Of a stretch of DNA of 33,763 nt, positions 24,561-32,453 are shown in pieces. Positions within the stretch are counted from its first letter, which is position 1, and the number at the start of each line of letters is the position of its first letter. The position numbers were made by a program, and so were the translations under genes. Source of the DNA: a virus; the IMG/VR virus record IMGVR_UViG_3300042549_010941, positions 1 to 33,763 of that record; one strand, written 5' to 3'. Below the pieces are notes generated by a model. That model did no database searches, was not told the origin of the DNA, and worked only from the letters and a program-made list of their open reading frames with translations.

Positions 24561-24881
24561 TTAGTAGCTTTTATTTCCTTTTAAGCGGTTTTTGTTTCCT
24601 CTTTTTATTAGTAAATAAATACCAAGTAGAAAAATGCACCAGGCCGAAACGATATAAATTGTTTTGTTGGGCATTTCAGGTTTTAATTCCAAAGTAATTC
24701 CCATAGCTAGAAATAAAATCAAAAGCGCATAGCCACGAGGCATTTCTATAACTCGAATGACCAAAACCGCAATTAAAAGTGCTCCGATAACACTGACTAT
24801 CATAGAAACAACAGTAAGTAGGAAAGAAACCATGATTCCTAAAACAAATAAGGCTACTACAAATGCTAATAATTTTCTCAT
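24561..24881 (-). CDS. Small polytopic membrane protein
   Basis: A 106-residue protein with about four hydrophobic segments (5-25, 28-45, 51-66, 75-92) and a basic C-terminal tail (KRGNKNRLKGNKSY). It lies in the packaging operon, linked by a four-base overlap to the PLD-like gene and one base from the small terminase candidate. Function is unknown; a membrane protein here is unusual for a packaging block. Confidence 0.6.
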   Translation of the reverse strand: MRKLLAFVVALFVLGIMVSFLLTVVSMIVSVIGALLIAVLVIRVIEMPRGYALLILFLAMGITLELKPEMPNKTIYIVSAWCIFLLGIYLLIKRGNKNRLKGNKSY

Positions 24882-25510
24882 GATTTTCTTAATTTTGAAT
24901 GTGTAAATAGTTCTTTCCGGAACTCATATGCTGCTTTACAGTTGATGAATAAATATTGCTCAATTAAGGCGTTTTCTGACCAGTTCCCCGAGCCTTCTAC
25001 TATGTAGTGGCCAAACTCTGTTTTCATTAAACACACCTTACTATGGTTCCAGCTGAAGAGTATTTTTATGTTTGGCCGTGAACTCGCTAACGAATTGATC
25101 AGATCAATAGTTGTGGGATTCCGTTTTATCATGCTGTCGCTGATCATTAATGTAATTTGCTCCACAATTCCCTGGTCGTGCAATTGGATTAACGATTCTA
25201 CAACCCTTATATTAATTGAATAAGTAGAAGCGTATAACTCTTTTATGCCTTGATGTTTAGCAATTAGCGGAATGAACGTAAATGCATTGAATGACGCATC
25301 CGTTTGCAGAAAGAAAATCTCCTCTTCGGTCGGCAGTCTCAATAAATCTTCGGAAAGCGATTTTATCTTTTGATAATGCATCGCAAGATATTTTGAGATG
25401 AAAAGTTCGGAGGAGTTTTCTTTAGAACCGGCCAATTCCTTAACCGGTATCTGAAAATATTTATTTGGCAACACTATTTCCAAGTCTAACGTTAACCAAC
25501 GCAAGCTCAA
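24878..25510 (-). CDS. PLD-like (HKD) protein in the packaging operon
   Basis: A protein of up to 210 residues. In the C-terminal half, His156 and Lys158 (NHSKVCLMK) followed by EGSGNWSENA (Gly173-Asn176) match a single HKD phospholipase D/nuclease motif; the Asp normally found five residues after the Lys is Lys here. A single motif would need dimerisation, as in small nucleases of this superfamily. There is no in-frame ATG before residue 44, so translation starts at a TTG or GTG in the range 25510-25474, overlapping the upstream gene. Its role in packaging is not known. Confidence 0.6.
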   Translation of the reverse strand: MSLRWLTLDLEIVLPNKYFQIPVKELAGSKENSSELFISKYLAMHYQKIKSLSEDLLRLPTEEEIFFLQTDASFNAFTFIPLIAKHQGIKELYASTYSINIRVVESLIQLHDQGIVEQITLMISDSMIKRNPTTIDLINSLASSRPNIKILFSWNHSKVCLMKTEFGHYIVEGSGNWSENALIEQYLFINCKAAYEFRKELFTHSKLRKS

Positions 25511-26609
25511 ACTCCCATTCGGTTACTTTGTCGGCATACTTAGCTTTGTCGGCTTCATTTGCAGCCTTTTCGCTTTTCCCTTTGTCTCTTCGAATATAAT
25601 TCTCAAGTAAAGGCGCTCTTTTGGCCAGTTCTGCAGTTGTCATTAAATTGACGGTTTCCTGAAGCTTTCTTTGTTTGAAAATAGGATGAACACCAAGTAC
25701 TTTTTTGTTTTCCTTGTAGTGCACAAATTCATCACGAATTAATTGGTCCATTTTAAAATTTTCAACGGCTTTTTTGGCCAGCTGAAAGATTTCGTCTTGA
25801 GTCAAAGTCTGTTTGCTCAAGTCGCCACTCAAAGTTGTGTGAGCGTCGGCAAATGCATAGTAGTGATTGAATTTTTCAGTGACAAGCTGCTTTAGTTCTG
25901 CAGGAAGATCAGGATCAGAAATGAACGGGAATTCATCTCTAAATTTGATCTCATTTTTTACTTCGTCCGGAGCCGTAATAAAAGCTTCAGTTAGCTTTTC
26001 TTTGGTTTGATCTACCGTTGGAGAAAGTTCTTTCAAATCACTGACTATTTGTAGGCCAATTACAGGAGTTGCTTCTAATCTAGTTTGACGGTAAGCTTCA
26101 ACTGCTGCAGCAATTTCAGTAGGATATTCCGATTGTGAAATTTCTTTTTCAAAAGCTTTTTCAAATTTTTCAATACTAAAATCTTCAATATTGTTCATCT
26201 TTTCTTTTTCCTCTTCAATTGAAATGGCTTCGAAATAATTCTTGATTTCTTCAGGAACATTATCTTTTGAATCTCCAAACTCATTTACGAATTTAAAAAA
26301 TGCGAAAATTGAATTTCTTACCGCTTCATCTAATATCAAAAAAGCCTCTCTAATCGGATCGAGCACTGGAGCCAAAGCTTTCTTTGCTTTCCGCAAATCA
26401 TTTTCGGAAATACCATGTAATTTCTGCAATTCATACAGCACTGTATTTAACGTAGTTTCTGAATAGCCGGTTTTATTCAAGGAGCGTTCCTGTGTAGGGT
26501 TTCTATTGTCTGATTTTCGAAACAACTCAAACGCCTGGTTAAATTTTTCCGCACCTGCAGCTTCAGAACTAGCAAGGAAATTTAATACATCTTCTTTTTT
26601 TGTTTTCAT
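25461..26609 (-). CDS. Large helical protein of the packaging operon, unknown function
   Basis: A 382-residue acidic, almost entirely helical protein with long Glu/Lys stretches. It is the first gene downstream of late promoter PL-c. No catalytic motif, signal peptide or membrane segment. It could be a scaffold- or assembly-like factor, but the capsid operon lies upstream on a different transcript. I recognise no family. The ATG at 26609 is 23 bases beyond the -7 box. Confidence 0.6.
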   Translation of the reverse strand: MKTKKEDVLNFLASSEAAGAEKFNQAFELFRKSDNRNPTQERSLNKTGYSETTLNTVLYELQKLHGISENDLRKAKKALAPVLDPIREAFLILDEAVRNSIFAFFKFVNEFGDSKDNVPEEIKNYFEAISIEEEKEKMNNIEDFSIEKFEKAFEKEISQSEYPTEIAAAVEAYRQTRLEATPVIGLQIVSDLKELSPTVDQTKEKLTEAFITAPDEVKNEIKFRDEFPFISDPDLPAELKQLVTEKFNHYYAFADAHTTLSGDLSKQTLTQDEIFQLAKKAVENFKMDQLIRDEFVHYKENKKVLGVHPIFKQRKLQETVNLMTTAELAKRAPLLENYIRRDKGKSEKAANEADKAKYADKVTEWEFELALVNVRLGNSVAK

Positions 26610-26632
26610 TTTTCTCTCTTTTAAAAGTTAAA

Positions 26633-26669
26633 CAAATATTGCACGTGCAAATCCATTTTTTAAGACATG
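26633..26669 (-). promoter_or_regulatory. Phage late promoter PL-c (packaging operon)
   Basis: On the minus strand CATGTCTTAAA (26669-26659), 18 bases, AATATTTG (26640-26633), seven of eight matches to TAnnTTTG. The spacer contains the perfect palindrome TTGCACGTGCAA. It directly follows a terminator, as at PL-a. Confidence 0.8.
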
Positions 26670-26673
26670 AAAA

Positions 26674-26697
26674 AAAGGCCTGCTTTCGCAGACCTTT
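26674..26697 (-). terminator. Terminator of the protease/capsid operon
   Basis: On the minus strand AAAGGTCTGC-GAAA-GCAGGCCTTT with one G-U pair, followed by a run of Ts. The wobble pair would be a C-A mismatch in the other direction, so it is oriented for the minus strand. Confidence 0.82.
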
Positions 26698-26725
26698 CCT
26701 CACCAAAAAAAAACAAACTCAAACT

Positions 26726-27565
26726 TTATGCTCTAGATATTTCTTTGAAGAAATTTACACCTGGTTGCGTACTGAATCCTTCTAATTGAATAACCGCACC
26801 TTCTAACGCCACCCAAGAAGTTCCGTTTTTAAGTAAGAAACTTGGCGTGCCTCCCACCGGAGAGCCTGTCATACTTGCAAGCGTGATAGGGTCAGAACCG
26901 CCACCACCGATTAAAGTAATGGCGCTGTTTTCAGGAAAGTCAAGCCCAGGGAAAGTAAGCACATTTTCTTCATCGTTTGAAGCAGGTAATTGTACGATCA
27001 ATCTGTTGACATTCAAATCCAACGCAAAAGTTGTAGGAGAATAAGGCGTTGCAGTTGGAATCACACCTTGGTAGAATTTCGCTACATTTCTGTCTCGTCT
27101 TCTTTGCTCAAAAGTAATTGTGTGCTTAATGCCGTCTTTATCGTCCATGAAGTCGCCGCCTTTGATGTACAGTGGATTACACTTGGTACCCATCATTTTG
27201 TATTGCGAAGCTTCGCAGTCGTTAGGATATAAGACAATGAATCCTTCTCCTAAACTTTTCTGCATAAACTCATTTACGTCTACGCTATCTCCAGGATGTG
27301 AAGCTTCAATTTTTTTCAAAAACCCTTCAGCATCCGCTTCGCCATCAATAGAGTGCGAAAACTTTTGCATATCGTCGGTTGCGTAGAAATCAATTGGCGC
27401 TGTGCCTTCTTTCATTACAATGTTGCCGACGGTTCTAACGCCCGTGCTGTCAGAATTAGGTAGCGAAACGATGTCGCTAACGTAAAAGAATTTTAAAATT
27501 GGGTTTTTCCCTCTCGGGGCCCCACTTCCAGGTGCTGGACGTGGGACAGATTTTCTTATTGCCAT
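26726..27565 (-). CDS. Structural protein, probable major tail tube protein
   Basis: A 279-residue protein directly after the capsid gene. The middle segment (KMMGTKCNPLYIKGGDFMDDKDGIKHTITFEQ) looks like a tail-tube core to me: a cysteine-proline strand followed by an acidic turn and a beta strand ending in FEQ. The C-terminal 75 residues (ITLIGGGG, then FLLKNGTSWVALEG) form a beta-rich module similar in pattern to the capsid's C-terminal repeats and may be surface-displayed. The alternative is a head decoration protein. No search was run. Confidence 0.5.
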   Translation of the reverse strand: MAIRKSVPRPAPGSGAPRGKNPILKFFYVSDIVSLPNSDSTGVRTVGNIVMKEGTAPIDFYATDDMQKFSHSIDGEADAEGFLKKIEASHPGDSVDVNEFMQKSLGEGFIVLYPNDCEASQYKMMGTKCNPLYIKGGDFMDDKDGIKHTITFEQRRRDRNVAKFYQGVIPTATPYSPTTFALDLNVNRLIVQLPASNDEENVLTFPGLDFPENSAITLIGGGGSDPITLASMTGSPVGGTPSFLLKNGTSWVALEGAVIQLEGFSTQPGVNFFKEISRA

Positions 27566-27576
27566 AATTGTATAAA

Positions 27577-29739
27577 TTAAGCGGTTACACTAGTTGTTTT
27601 GTTCCATACACCGTCAACTTTTACAAGTTCGATGTAGTGCGTTGCTGCTGAAAGAACCACACTGGCTCCTACCACAATCATATTTGATACATTCGCAACT
27701 GTAAATGTCACGCCTGTTTTACCGTAAATTCTGATCACTTTGCCATCAGAACCTCCTAAGATGGTTTCTAACGTTTCGTTTACGTCTCCTGCATATCTGT
27801 AAACAGTTCCTGCAGCCCCATCAATATCATCACCCGTGAATGAAATATCTGAATTGGTTGATCCTGTAACTAATGCAACTCGGCCAAGTTCAGAAAGTGA
27901 GAAATCAGAGTTTACGTAGAAAGTAATTGTGCCACCCGCTTTTAAATCGAAATCGCCACCGGTAAGCACAATTTTACCCGCACCTGCAGTAATGTTTTTA
28001 GAAGCAGCCAAACCTACGTTACCACGAACTTTGATTACTTGACCAGGTTTCACATTTGTAAACTCAGTGATGTTGGTAACCCAAGTATCATCTACCTGAA
28101 TATTTTTGTAATCAACAGCTACTTTACCTGTTAATGAATCAAAAACCGGAATGAATTTGTCATTTAAGAAAATAGGCTGATCATTAGACCACACCGATTG
28201 GATTCTGAATTCTTCAGGATCATTTGGATTGACCTCTCTACCAATGTGAATCAATCTAATTCCCAATTTGTAATCCGCCAATAGATAGATCATTCTCAAA
28301 AGCGTTTGGAATCGGTAAGCCGATTTCTCGCTTGGAATGTTTTCTAAAATTTCAACGTTATCGTCAAAAGTTGCGAAGAAGAAAGAAGGATTATCCTGGT
28401 CTACAAAAGTTTCTACACGGATATTTGCGTAGTTTTCAAAATGTTCCGGCATTCCTTTGTAGTCCATGTTCGTGCCATTCAATTGCTTGTACTTTGCTTT
28501 GTACCAGTCCCACACTTTATAGTGCAGATACACAACTAAATTTGGCGATTTTACCACGTCCTGAGGCAATCTTTTTAATACACCCAAATTGTTTTCGGCA
28601 TCACTATGGAAGTAATCGTAAACATTCTCAGGGGTAATTGGTCCCATTTCAAACGGGCGGAATTTTTTATTAACATCACGTGCTTTGTACAACTGGTAAA
28701 ACAATCCGTTCTGACGATTAATGTATTTTCCTGCTTTGTTGGCATTTTTAGGAGTCTGTACGAAGATTCCGTTCAAAGATGAAATTCTATCTTCGACACG
28801 TGCTCTTTTCATCAACTCACCTACCAAGAAACGAACGAAAGACATTTTCTCAGGCTGAGAACCTTCTTTGTTCAAGAAGTTCAACCATGAAGACTCAATA
28901 GCTTGCAATTGAGAACCATTCCATTCGGCGTCAATTTGTACTGGATAGATTTTACCTTCTTCAGCTTCAATTTCTTGAATGTTTTTAGGTAACCATCCAA
29001 ACTTACGACCCTGCGTGATTTCAGCTGTTAATACCGTTCCGTCAGAAACTTTATCGTCAACATTCAATCGCTTTGGCCAGAAAGCCGGCAGCATAAAATT
29101 GTCACGGTGTAACGATCTTAGTTCTGTTGGATTTTCTCTGAAGTACAAAGTTGCATCACCGTTCAATTTGTTGATAGTAACCGGGTCAGTATAATCTACT
29201 GCAGAAGTAGTCATTCCTAATGCAGCAGCTTTGTTCCATCCGCGATCGTTATCGATGGCATCATACTCTTTTTTGCTGCCAAAAAGATGTGTTGCGGAAT
29301 GTTTCCAATCTTTCATAGTGGCTCGTTTTAATTCAGCTTCTGGAGTGTCTTCTTCAGCTGTGTCCAATAATTTTTCAATCTTCGCTTTCTGATCTGCCAT
29401 TTTTTGCTCAATAGCTTGCAGTACCGCTAAATTGTCTTCTTTACCTTCAGCTTTCGCATCCGCTAAAATCTGATCCAATTCTGCTGCAGAAATATCGGTT
29501 TCGGCCAACAGTGCTTCAATTGAAGCTTTGATATCACCGGCGTTTTTTTCGTCGGCCAAATCCTTATTAAATGCTTCGATCAACGAATTGACCGTAGCTT
29601 CAGTAAGATGGTCTTTTAGTTTAGCCGACTGTGCCGCGTCTAAACTTACTTTGCCGTCAGCTATAGGCATTTCGCTAAGACCTAAGAAGGTCAAAACCAT
29701 TGCGGCAGCTTGTTGCATTTTTAAACTCTTAAATTTCAT
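27577..29739 (-). CDS. Major capsid protein with N-terminal scaffold domain and C-terminal beta repeats
   Basis: At 720 residues it is about twice the usual HK97-fold length. Residues 1-140 are acidic coiled coil (many Ala, Glu, Asp, Lys), like a delta/scaffold domain removed by the protease encoded just upstream. Residues about 150-555 would hold the capsid fold; I recognise motifs such as KRLNVDDKVSDGTVLTAEI and NFLNKEGSQPEKMSFVRFLV only in general terms. Residues about 565-620 and 663-715 are two similar beta modules beginning GQVIKVRG and GKVIRIYG. These are likely exposed on the shell. Position after an S49 protease supports the call. Confidence 0.82.
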   Translation of the reverse strand: MKFKSLKMQQAAAMVLTFLGLSEMPIADGKVSLDAAQSAKLKDHLTEATVNSLIEAFNKDLADEKNAGDIKASIEALLAETDISAAELDQILADAKAEGKEDNLAVLQAIEQKMADQKAKIEKLLDTAEEDTPEAELKRATMKDWKHSATHLFGSKKEYDAIDNDRGWNKAAALGMTTSAVDYTDPVTINKLNGDATLYFRENPTELRSLHRDNFMLPAFWPKRLNVDDKVSDGTVLTAEITQGRKFGWLPKNIQEIEAEEGKIYPVQIDAEWNGSQLQAIESSWLNFLNKEGSQPEKMSFVRFLVGELMKRARVEDRISSLNGIFVQTPKNANKAGKYINRQNGLFYQLYKARDVNKKFRPFEMGPITPENVYDYFHSDAENNLGVLKRLPQDVVKSPNLVVYLHYKVWDWYKAKYKQLNGTNMDYKGMPEHFENYANIRVETFVDQDNPSFFFATFDDNVEILENIPSEKSAYRFQTLLRMIYLLADYKLGIRLIHIGREVNPNDPEEFRIQSVWSNDQPIFLNDKFIPVFDSLTGKVAVDYKNIQVDDTWVTNITEFTNVKPGQVIKVRGNVGLAASKNITAGAGKIVLTGGDFDLKAGGTITFYVNSDFSLSELGRVALVTGSTNSDISFTGDDIDGAAGTVYRYAGDVNETLETILGGSDGKVIRIYGKTGVTFTVANVSNMIVVGASVVLSAATHYIELVKVDGVWNKTTSVTA

Positions 29740-29769
29740 AATGTTTTAAAAATTAGGTTAGTATATAGA

Positions 29770-30660
29770 TTAAATTAAACTCTTTATTTTGTACTGATCT
29801 GCAAACTGACGGGCTTTCTCCATCGCTAAATCCATCCCGCCAATGGCGTCGATCATGCCATAATCCAATGCTTTGTCTGCAAAGAATGTTTTACCAGTAA
29901 GGACACCCACTTCTTCTTTAAGATTTGGTCTTGCCGCTCTAACTCCCGCTTGAAACTTTTGAGCCATTGGAGAAAGTTGTTCAGTTTTGATCATGTCGTA
30001 TTTGCCTTGGCGAGCAAGTGTGAACACATCATTTTTATGATTGGATTCGTCCGGGTAGATTTCGTGAAACTTGATTCCAAGCTTTTCTAAAGCTTCCTGA
30101 TTGTCGCGGAAAGAACACACGACGCCTACAGAACCGAATCGAGCAGAAACATCATTTGCGGCAATGATATAATCGCAAAGCGTCACGAGCCCCCAAAAAT
30201 GAAGCGAAAGGGCATCTTCAACCAATCCAATAATTGGTTTTGTTTTGGTTTTAGCAAATTCTATAAAAGGACCAATTGCTTTTACAGTTCCTCCAGGTCC
30301 GTCAACTTGTAAGATGGTTGCATCGACATTATTCAAGTTTTGAGCAGCTGTCAATTGTTCTACAATTTCATCGGCACCGGTAACGCACCAATCGCCATAA
30401 CGGGCAATTTCTCCAATCATTTTGACTTGAGCGATACTGTTTTGGGGAACTTGGATAGGTTGACCAGAAGCAGTTCTGATGGGAACGCCTCTCTCGTCTA
30501 GAATTTCTAATGCGGACGGTTCCGGAGTATACTTGGAATTAAACTGAAGTTTTTTGCCTTGGTAAAGTCCTTCGATAATTGGGTAATAATTCTCAATAGA
30601 ATTATGATCCAAAAACCATTGACCTCTGAAAATTTCTGATAAAAGTGGATTGAACTTCAT
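29770..30660 (-). CDS. Prohead protease, S49 family (lambda C/SppA-like)
   Basis: A 296-residue serine peptidase expected to cleave the capsid scaffold region during maturation. ILQVDGPGGTVKA (about 116-128) is the oxyanion-hole strand, Ser152 in EDALSLHFW is the candidate nucleophile, and FGSVGVV (175-181) is the conserved strand after it. Lys209 in ESNHKNDVF sits where the SppA dyad lysine does in bacterial homologues. It is followed by the capsid gene and driven by late promoter PL-d. The catalytic assignment is based on motif alignment by eye. Confidence 0.88.
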   Translation of the reverse strand: MKFNPLLSEIFRGQWFLDHNSIENYYPIIEGLYQGKKLQFNSKYTPEPSALEILDERGVPIRTASGQPIQVPQNSIAQVKMIGEIARYGDWCVTGADEIVEQLTAAQNLNNVDATILQVDGPGGTVKAIGPFIEFAKTKTKPIIGLVEDALSLHFWGLVTLCDYIIAANDVSARFGSVGVVCSFRDNQEALEKLGIKFHEIYPDESNHKNDVFTLARQGKYDMIKTEQLSPMAQKFQAGVRAARPNLKEEVGVLTGKTFFADKALDYGMIDAIGGMDLAMEKARQFADQYKIKSLI

Positions 30661-30678
30661 TGCATCTGTAATTTGATG

Positions 30679-30715
30679 CTAAAGTAGTAGAGCGGTAAAA
30701 ATGCTTTAAGACATG
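30679..30715 (-). promoter_or_regulatory. Phage late promoter PL-d (protease/capsid operon)
   Basis: On the minus strand CATGTCTTAAA (30715-30705), 18 bases, TACTTTAG (30686-30679), seven of eight matches to TAnnTTTG. The protease ATG is 18 bases downstream of the box. The motif starts four bases after the stop of the last lysis-block gene. Confidence 0.8.
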
Positions 30716-30719
30716 CTTT

Positions 30720-30890
30720 TTAAGAAAAAAGCCTTTGAAACTTTATCGCATCCTGATTTAATTTTTCTTTCTGGAGCATCGCAATTTTAAAAACTAACTT
30801 CCCTAGTTCCAAAAAAAGAGCATCGGTAGGATGCTCTTGTATTTGTTGCTGCAGTAGAGCACATTTTATTTTCAATTCTTGAATTTCCAT
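30720..30890 (-). CDS. Small coiled-coil protein at the end of the lysis block
   Basis: A 56-residue protein from the ATG at 30890 (MEIQELKIKCALLQQQ). Gln/Leu heptads suggest a short coiled coil. Its start lies inside the last codons of the -1-frame spanin extension (19-base overlap), suggesting coupled translation. The role is unknown. A GTG further upstream is possible but would cut into the spanin frame. Confidence 0.5.
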   Translation of the reverse strand: MEIQELKIKCALLQQQIQEHPTDALFLELGKLVFKIAMLQKEKLNQDAIKFQRLFS

Positions 30891-31033
30891 AAACGGTAAG
30901 CGATGATAGGAATTAATAATAAAAGAAGCCAACACATTGAAAATTTTTTGCTTTCCGTTTCTTTAGAACTGGAAGAACTGTTTTCCTCTAAAGCTTCATT
31001 TTCCCTGCGAGCTTTTATTTCGGAATTTTTTTT
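30872..31033 (-). CDS. -1-frame extension: membrane-anchor part of a probable u-spanin
   Basis: After a ten-A tract the -1 frame stays open for 53 codons: it encodes NSEIKARRENEALEEN, a Ser/Lys/Glu-rich linker, then MCWLLLLLIPIIAYRLW and a basic tail KFKN. No ATG precedes the hydrophobic helix, so it needs frameshifting (or transcript slippage) from the lipoprotein gene. The helix plus basic end fits an inner-membrane anchor with the C-terminus inside. Alternatively the A tract is a sequencing or assembly indel and the two are one plain gene. Confidence 0.65.
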   Translation of the reverse strand, partial: KKNSEIKARRENEALEENSSSSSKETESKKFSMCWLLLLLIPIIAYRLWKFKN

Positions 31034-31404
31034 TTATCAGATAAAGTTTCCTGTTTACTTTGAGTTTTTGAATTAGTTGAATTATCAGTTTTTCTCGAAG
31101 CATCTACTTTTGCGTTTTTCCAAGTAGTTACAAGCTTTCCGTCTTTAACTTCCTGTGTTTTCTCAATGGGCTTGGAAGCATCTATTGGCTCTAGTTTTTC
31201 CGTTTCATCCACTAAATTGTTTGTGATAAGTGTATGGGCCGTTTCTTGAATTGTCAAGTCGCTTTGCTCATCATTTTGCGTCAGGTCAAGAGATTCGACC
31301 GACCGCTCGAGCGTGCTGGATTTATCAGACTGAGACTTGTTTGTTTTTCGAACTCCACAACTGAATAGCATTAATGGAATCAAAAGAAATAATAGTTTTT
31401 TCAT
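31015..31404 (-). CDS. Outer-membrane lipoprotein of the lysis block (probable u-spanin N-terminal part)
   Basis: A 129-residue protein from the ATG at 31404 (MKKLLFLLIPLMLFSC). It has a lipoprotein signal peptide with lipobox L-F-S-C, and a hydrophilic periplasmic part with many Ser/Thr/Lys/Glu. The zero frame stops 11 bases after the ten-A tract (SDKKKIPK). Slippage at A-AAA-AAA into the -1 frame would add an inner-membrane anchor, giving a lipoprotein of about 177 residues tied to both membranes, as in T1 gp11-type unimolecular spanins. It follows the endolysin with a six-base gap. Without frameshift it would be only a lipoprotein. Confidence 0.8.
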   Translation of the reverse strand: MKKLLFLLIPLMLFSCGVRKTNKSQSDKSSTLERSVESLDLTQNDEQSDLTIQETAHTLITNNLVDETEKLEPIDASKPIEKTQEVKDGKLVTTWKNAKVDASRKTDNSTNSKTQSKQETLSDKKKIPK

Positions 31405-31409
31405 AATGT

Positions 31410-31874
31410 TTATATATTTAAAAGTTGAAAATGCATACCGTCTATTCTTGTCCAGGTTCCACCCCACTCAAAGCCGCAATCCGTAAAACACTTTACAAAT
31501 TCTGGAGATAACTTAGGAACCATACGCAATTGGTTTTCTGCTTGGTTTACGTCCACAGCAATTGCCCATGAATGCAGCGATAGGGATTTTAAATCCCTTT
31601 TGTTTCTGATGAAAAATACGCCGTCCCACGTCTTTAATTCATGTGCCAGACCACGACATATTATTGTTCGGAGTGCATTACGCAACGGATCAATCATATC
31701 CTTGTTTAAGAATATTTTCTTTGGAAAGCCAATTGTTCCTAGTGCCGAAAATCGAACATGTGCGAAAGCTTCAAGAATGTCCGGCTCCACTATCCATAAA
31801 ACGAAATGTTTGGCTTGAGTAGCGGGAAGATTTGGATCACCGTATTTTTTTAAGCACTGAGCAGATGTAACCAT
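31410..31874 (-). CDS. Endolysin, M15-family zinc peptidase
   Basis: A 154-residue peptidase expected to cut peptidoglycan stem peptides (L-Ala-D-Glu or D-Ala type) during lysis. The M15 motif SLHSWAIAVDVN gives zinc ligands His101 and Asp108, and DGMHFQL gives Asp145 and His148. No signal peptide, so release depends on the holin. The gene overlaps the upstream membrane gene by one base and is followed by the lipoprotein/spanin gene, a typical lysis cassette. It is not closely related to the host M15 dipeptidase at 366-1004, which has a signal peptide and other motifs. Confidence 0.9.
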   Translation of the reverse strand: MVTSAQCLKKYGDPNLPATQAKHFVLWIVEPDILEAFAHVRFSALGTIGFPKKIFLNKDMIDPLRNALRTIICRGLAHELKTWDGVFFIRNKRDLKSLSLHSWAIAVDVNQAENQLRMVPKLSPEFVKCFTDCGFEWGGTWTRIDGMHFQLLNI

Positions 31875-32167
31875 TATCGTTTTAGTTTTTTGAATAAATT
31901 ATCGTCGATTACCTTGGTACACATGAAAATCAGAATCATAAAATTGAAAATGGTTTGATAAACACCTATTTTAATTCTCGATTCGCCGTCAATCATAAAC
32001 GCTGATTTGAAAAGTGTTACACTAAAAAACAGGCAGTATAGCATTAATAGGCCGTACACTATTTTTCGCGCAAAGTTTCGGGATTTTTGGTCCGTATATT
32101 TTATAAAAAATGCCGCGAATAGCATTCCGTATAAAATCCAATTAATTACTAGCAGCATCTTGTCCAT
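31874..32167 (-). CDS. Small three-helix membrane protein, holin/antiholin candidate
   Basis: A 97-residue protein with hydrophobic segments near 5-22, 34-55 and 68-83 and a basic C-terminus. It lies between the holin-like gene (26-base overlap) and the endolysin (one-base overlap), so it is probably a second holin, pinholin or antiholin. No family motif was recognised, and assignment rests on size, topology and place. Confidence 0.65.
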   Translation of the reverse strand: MDKMLLVINWILYGMLFAAFFIKYTDQKSRNFARKIVYGLLMLYCLFFSVTLFKSAFMIDGESRIKIGVYQTIFNFMILIFMCTKVIDDNLFKKLKR

Positions 32168-32453
32168 CTTTGTCGATTGTTTTATTAATGCGTTTAACCG
32201 AAGCCTTCAAAATGCTTTCTAGACCATAAGCAATCACTACAGTAAGCAGAAGCGTCATTTTGATTGATAAATTAAAATACTCCATTAGAGCAGGCGAAAT
32301 GAAAAACGCAACGATTACTGATCCTATTAATTTTCCCGCCAAAACAGTTCGTTTCAGCGCTTCCTTTTCATCTTTGGAAAATATCGCATAAGCTGTAGAA
32401 GTAATGGATGCAAAGAATATTAGCAATTGCGATATGATGTCTTGATCTTTCAT
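32142..32453 (-). CDS. Holin (LydA/phage_holin_3-like)
   Basis: A 103-residue protein from the ATG at 32453 (MKDQDIISQLLIF); a TTG seven codons upstream falls in the promoter-to-start leader. Three hydrophobic helices (about 8-24, 37-58, 63-85) and a basic, charged C-terminus (KRINKTIDKD) resemble LydA-type holins. First gene after late promoter PL-e, followed by the second membrane protein and the endolysin. Identification is by size, topology and neighbours. Confidence 0.72.
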   Translation of the reverse strand: MKDQDIISQLLIFFASITSTAYAIFSKDEKEALKRTVLAGKLIGSVIVAFFISPALMEYFNLSIKMTLLLTVVIAYGLESILKASVKRINKTIDKDGQDAASN

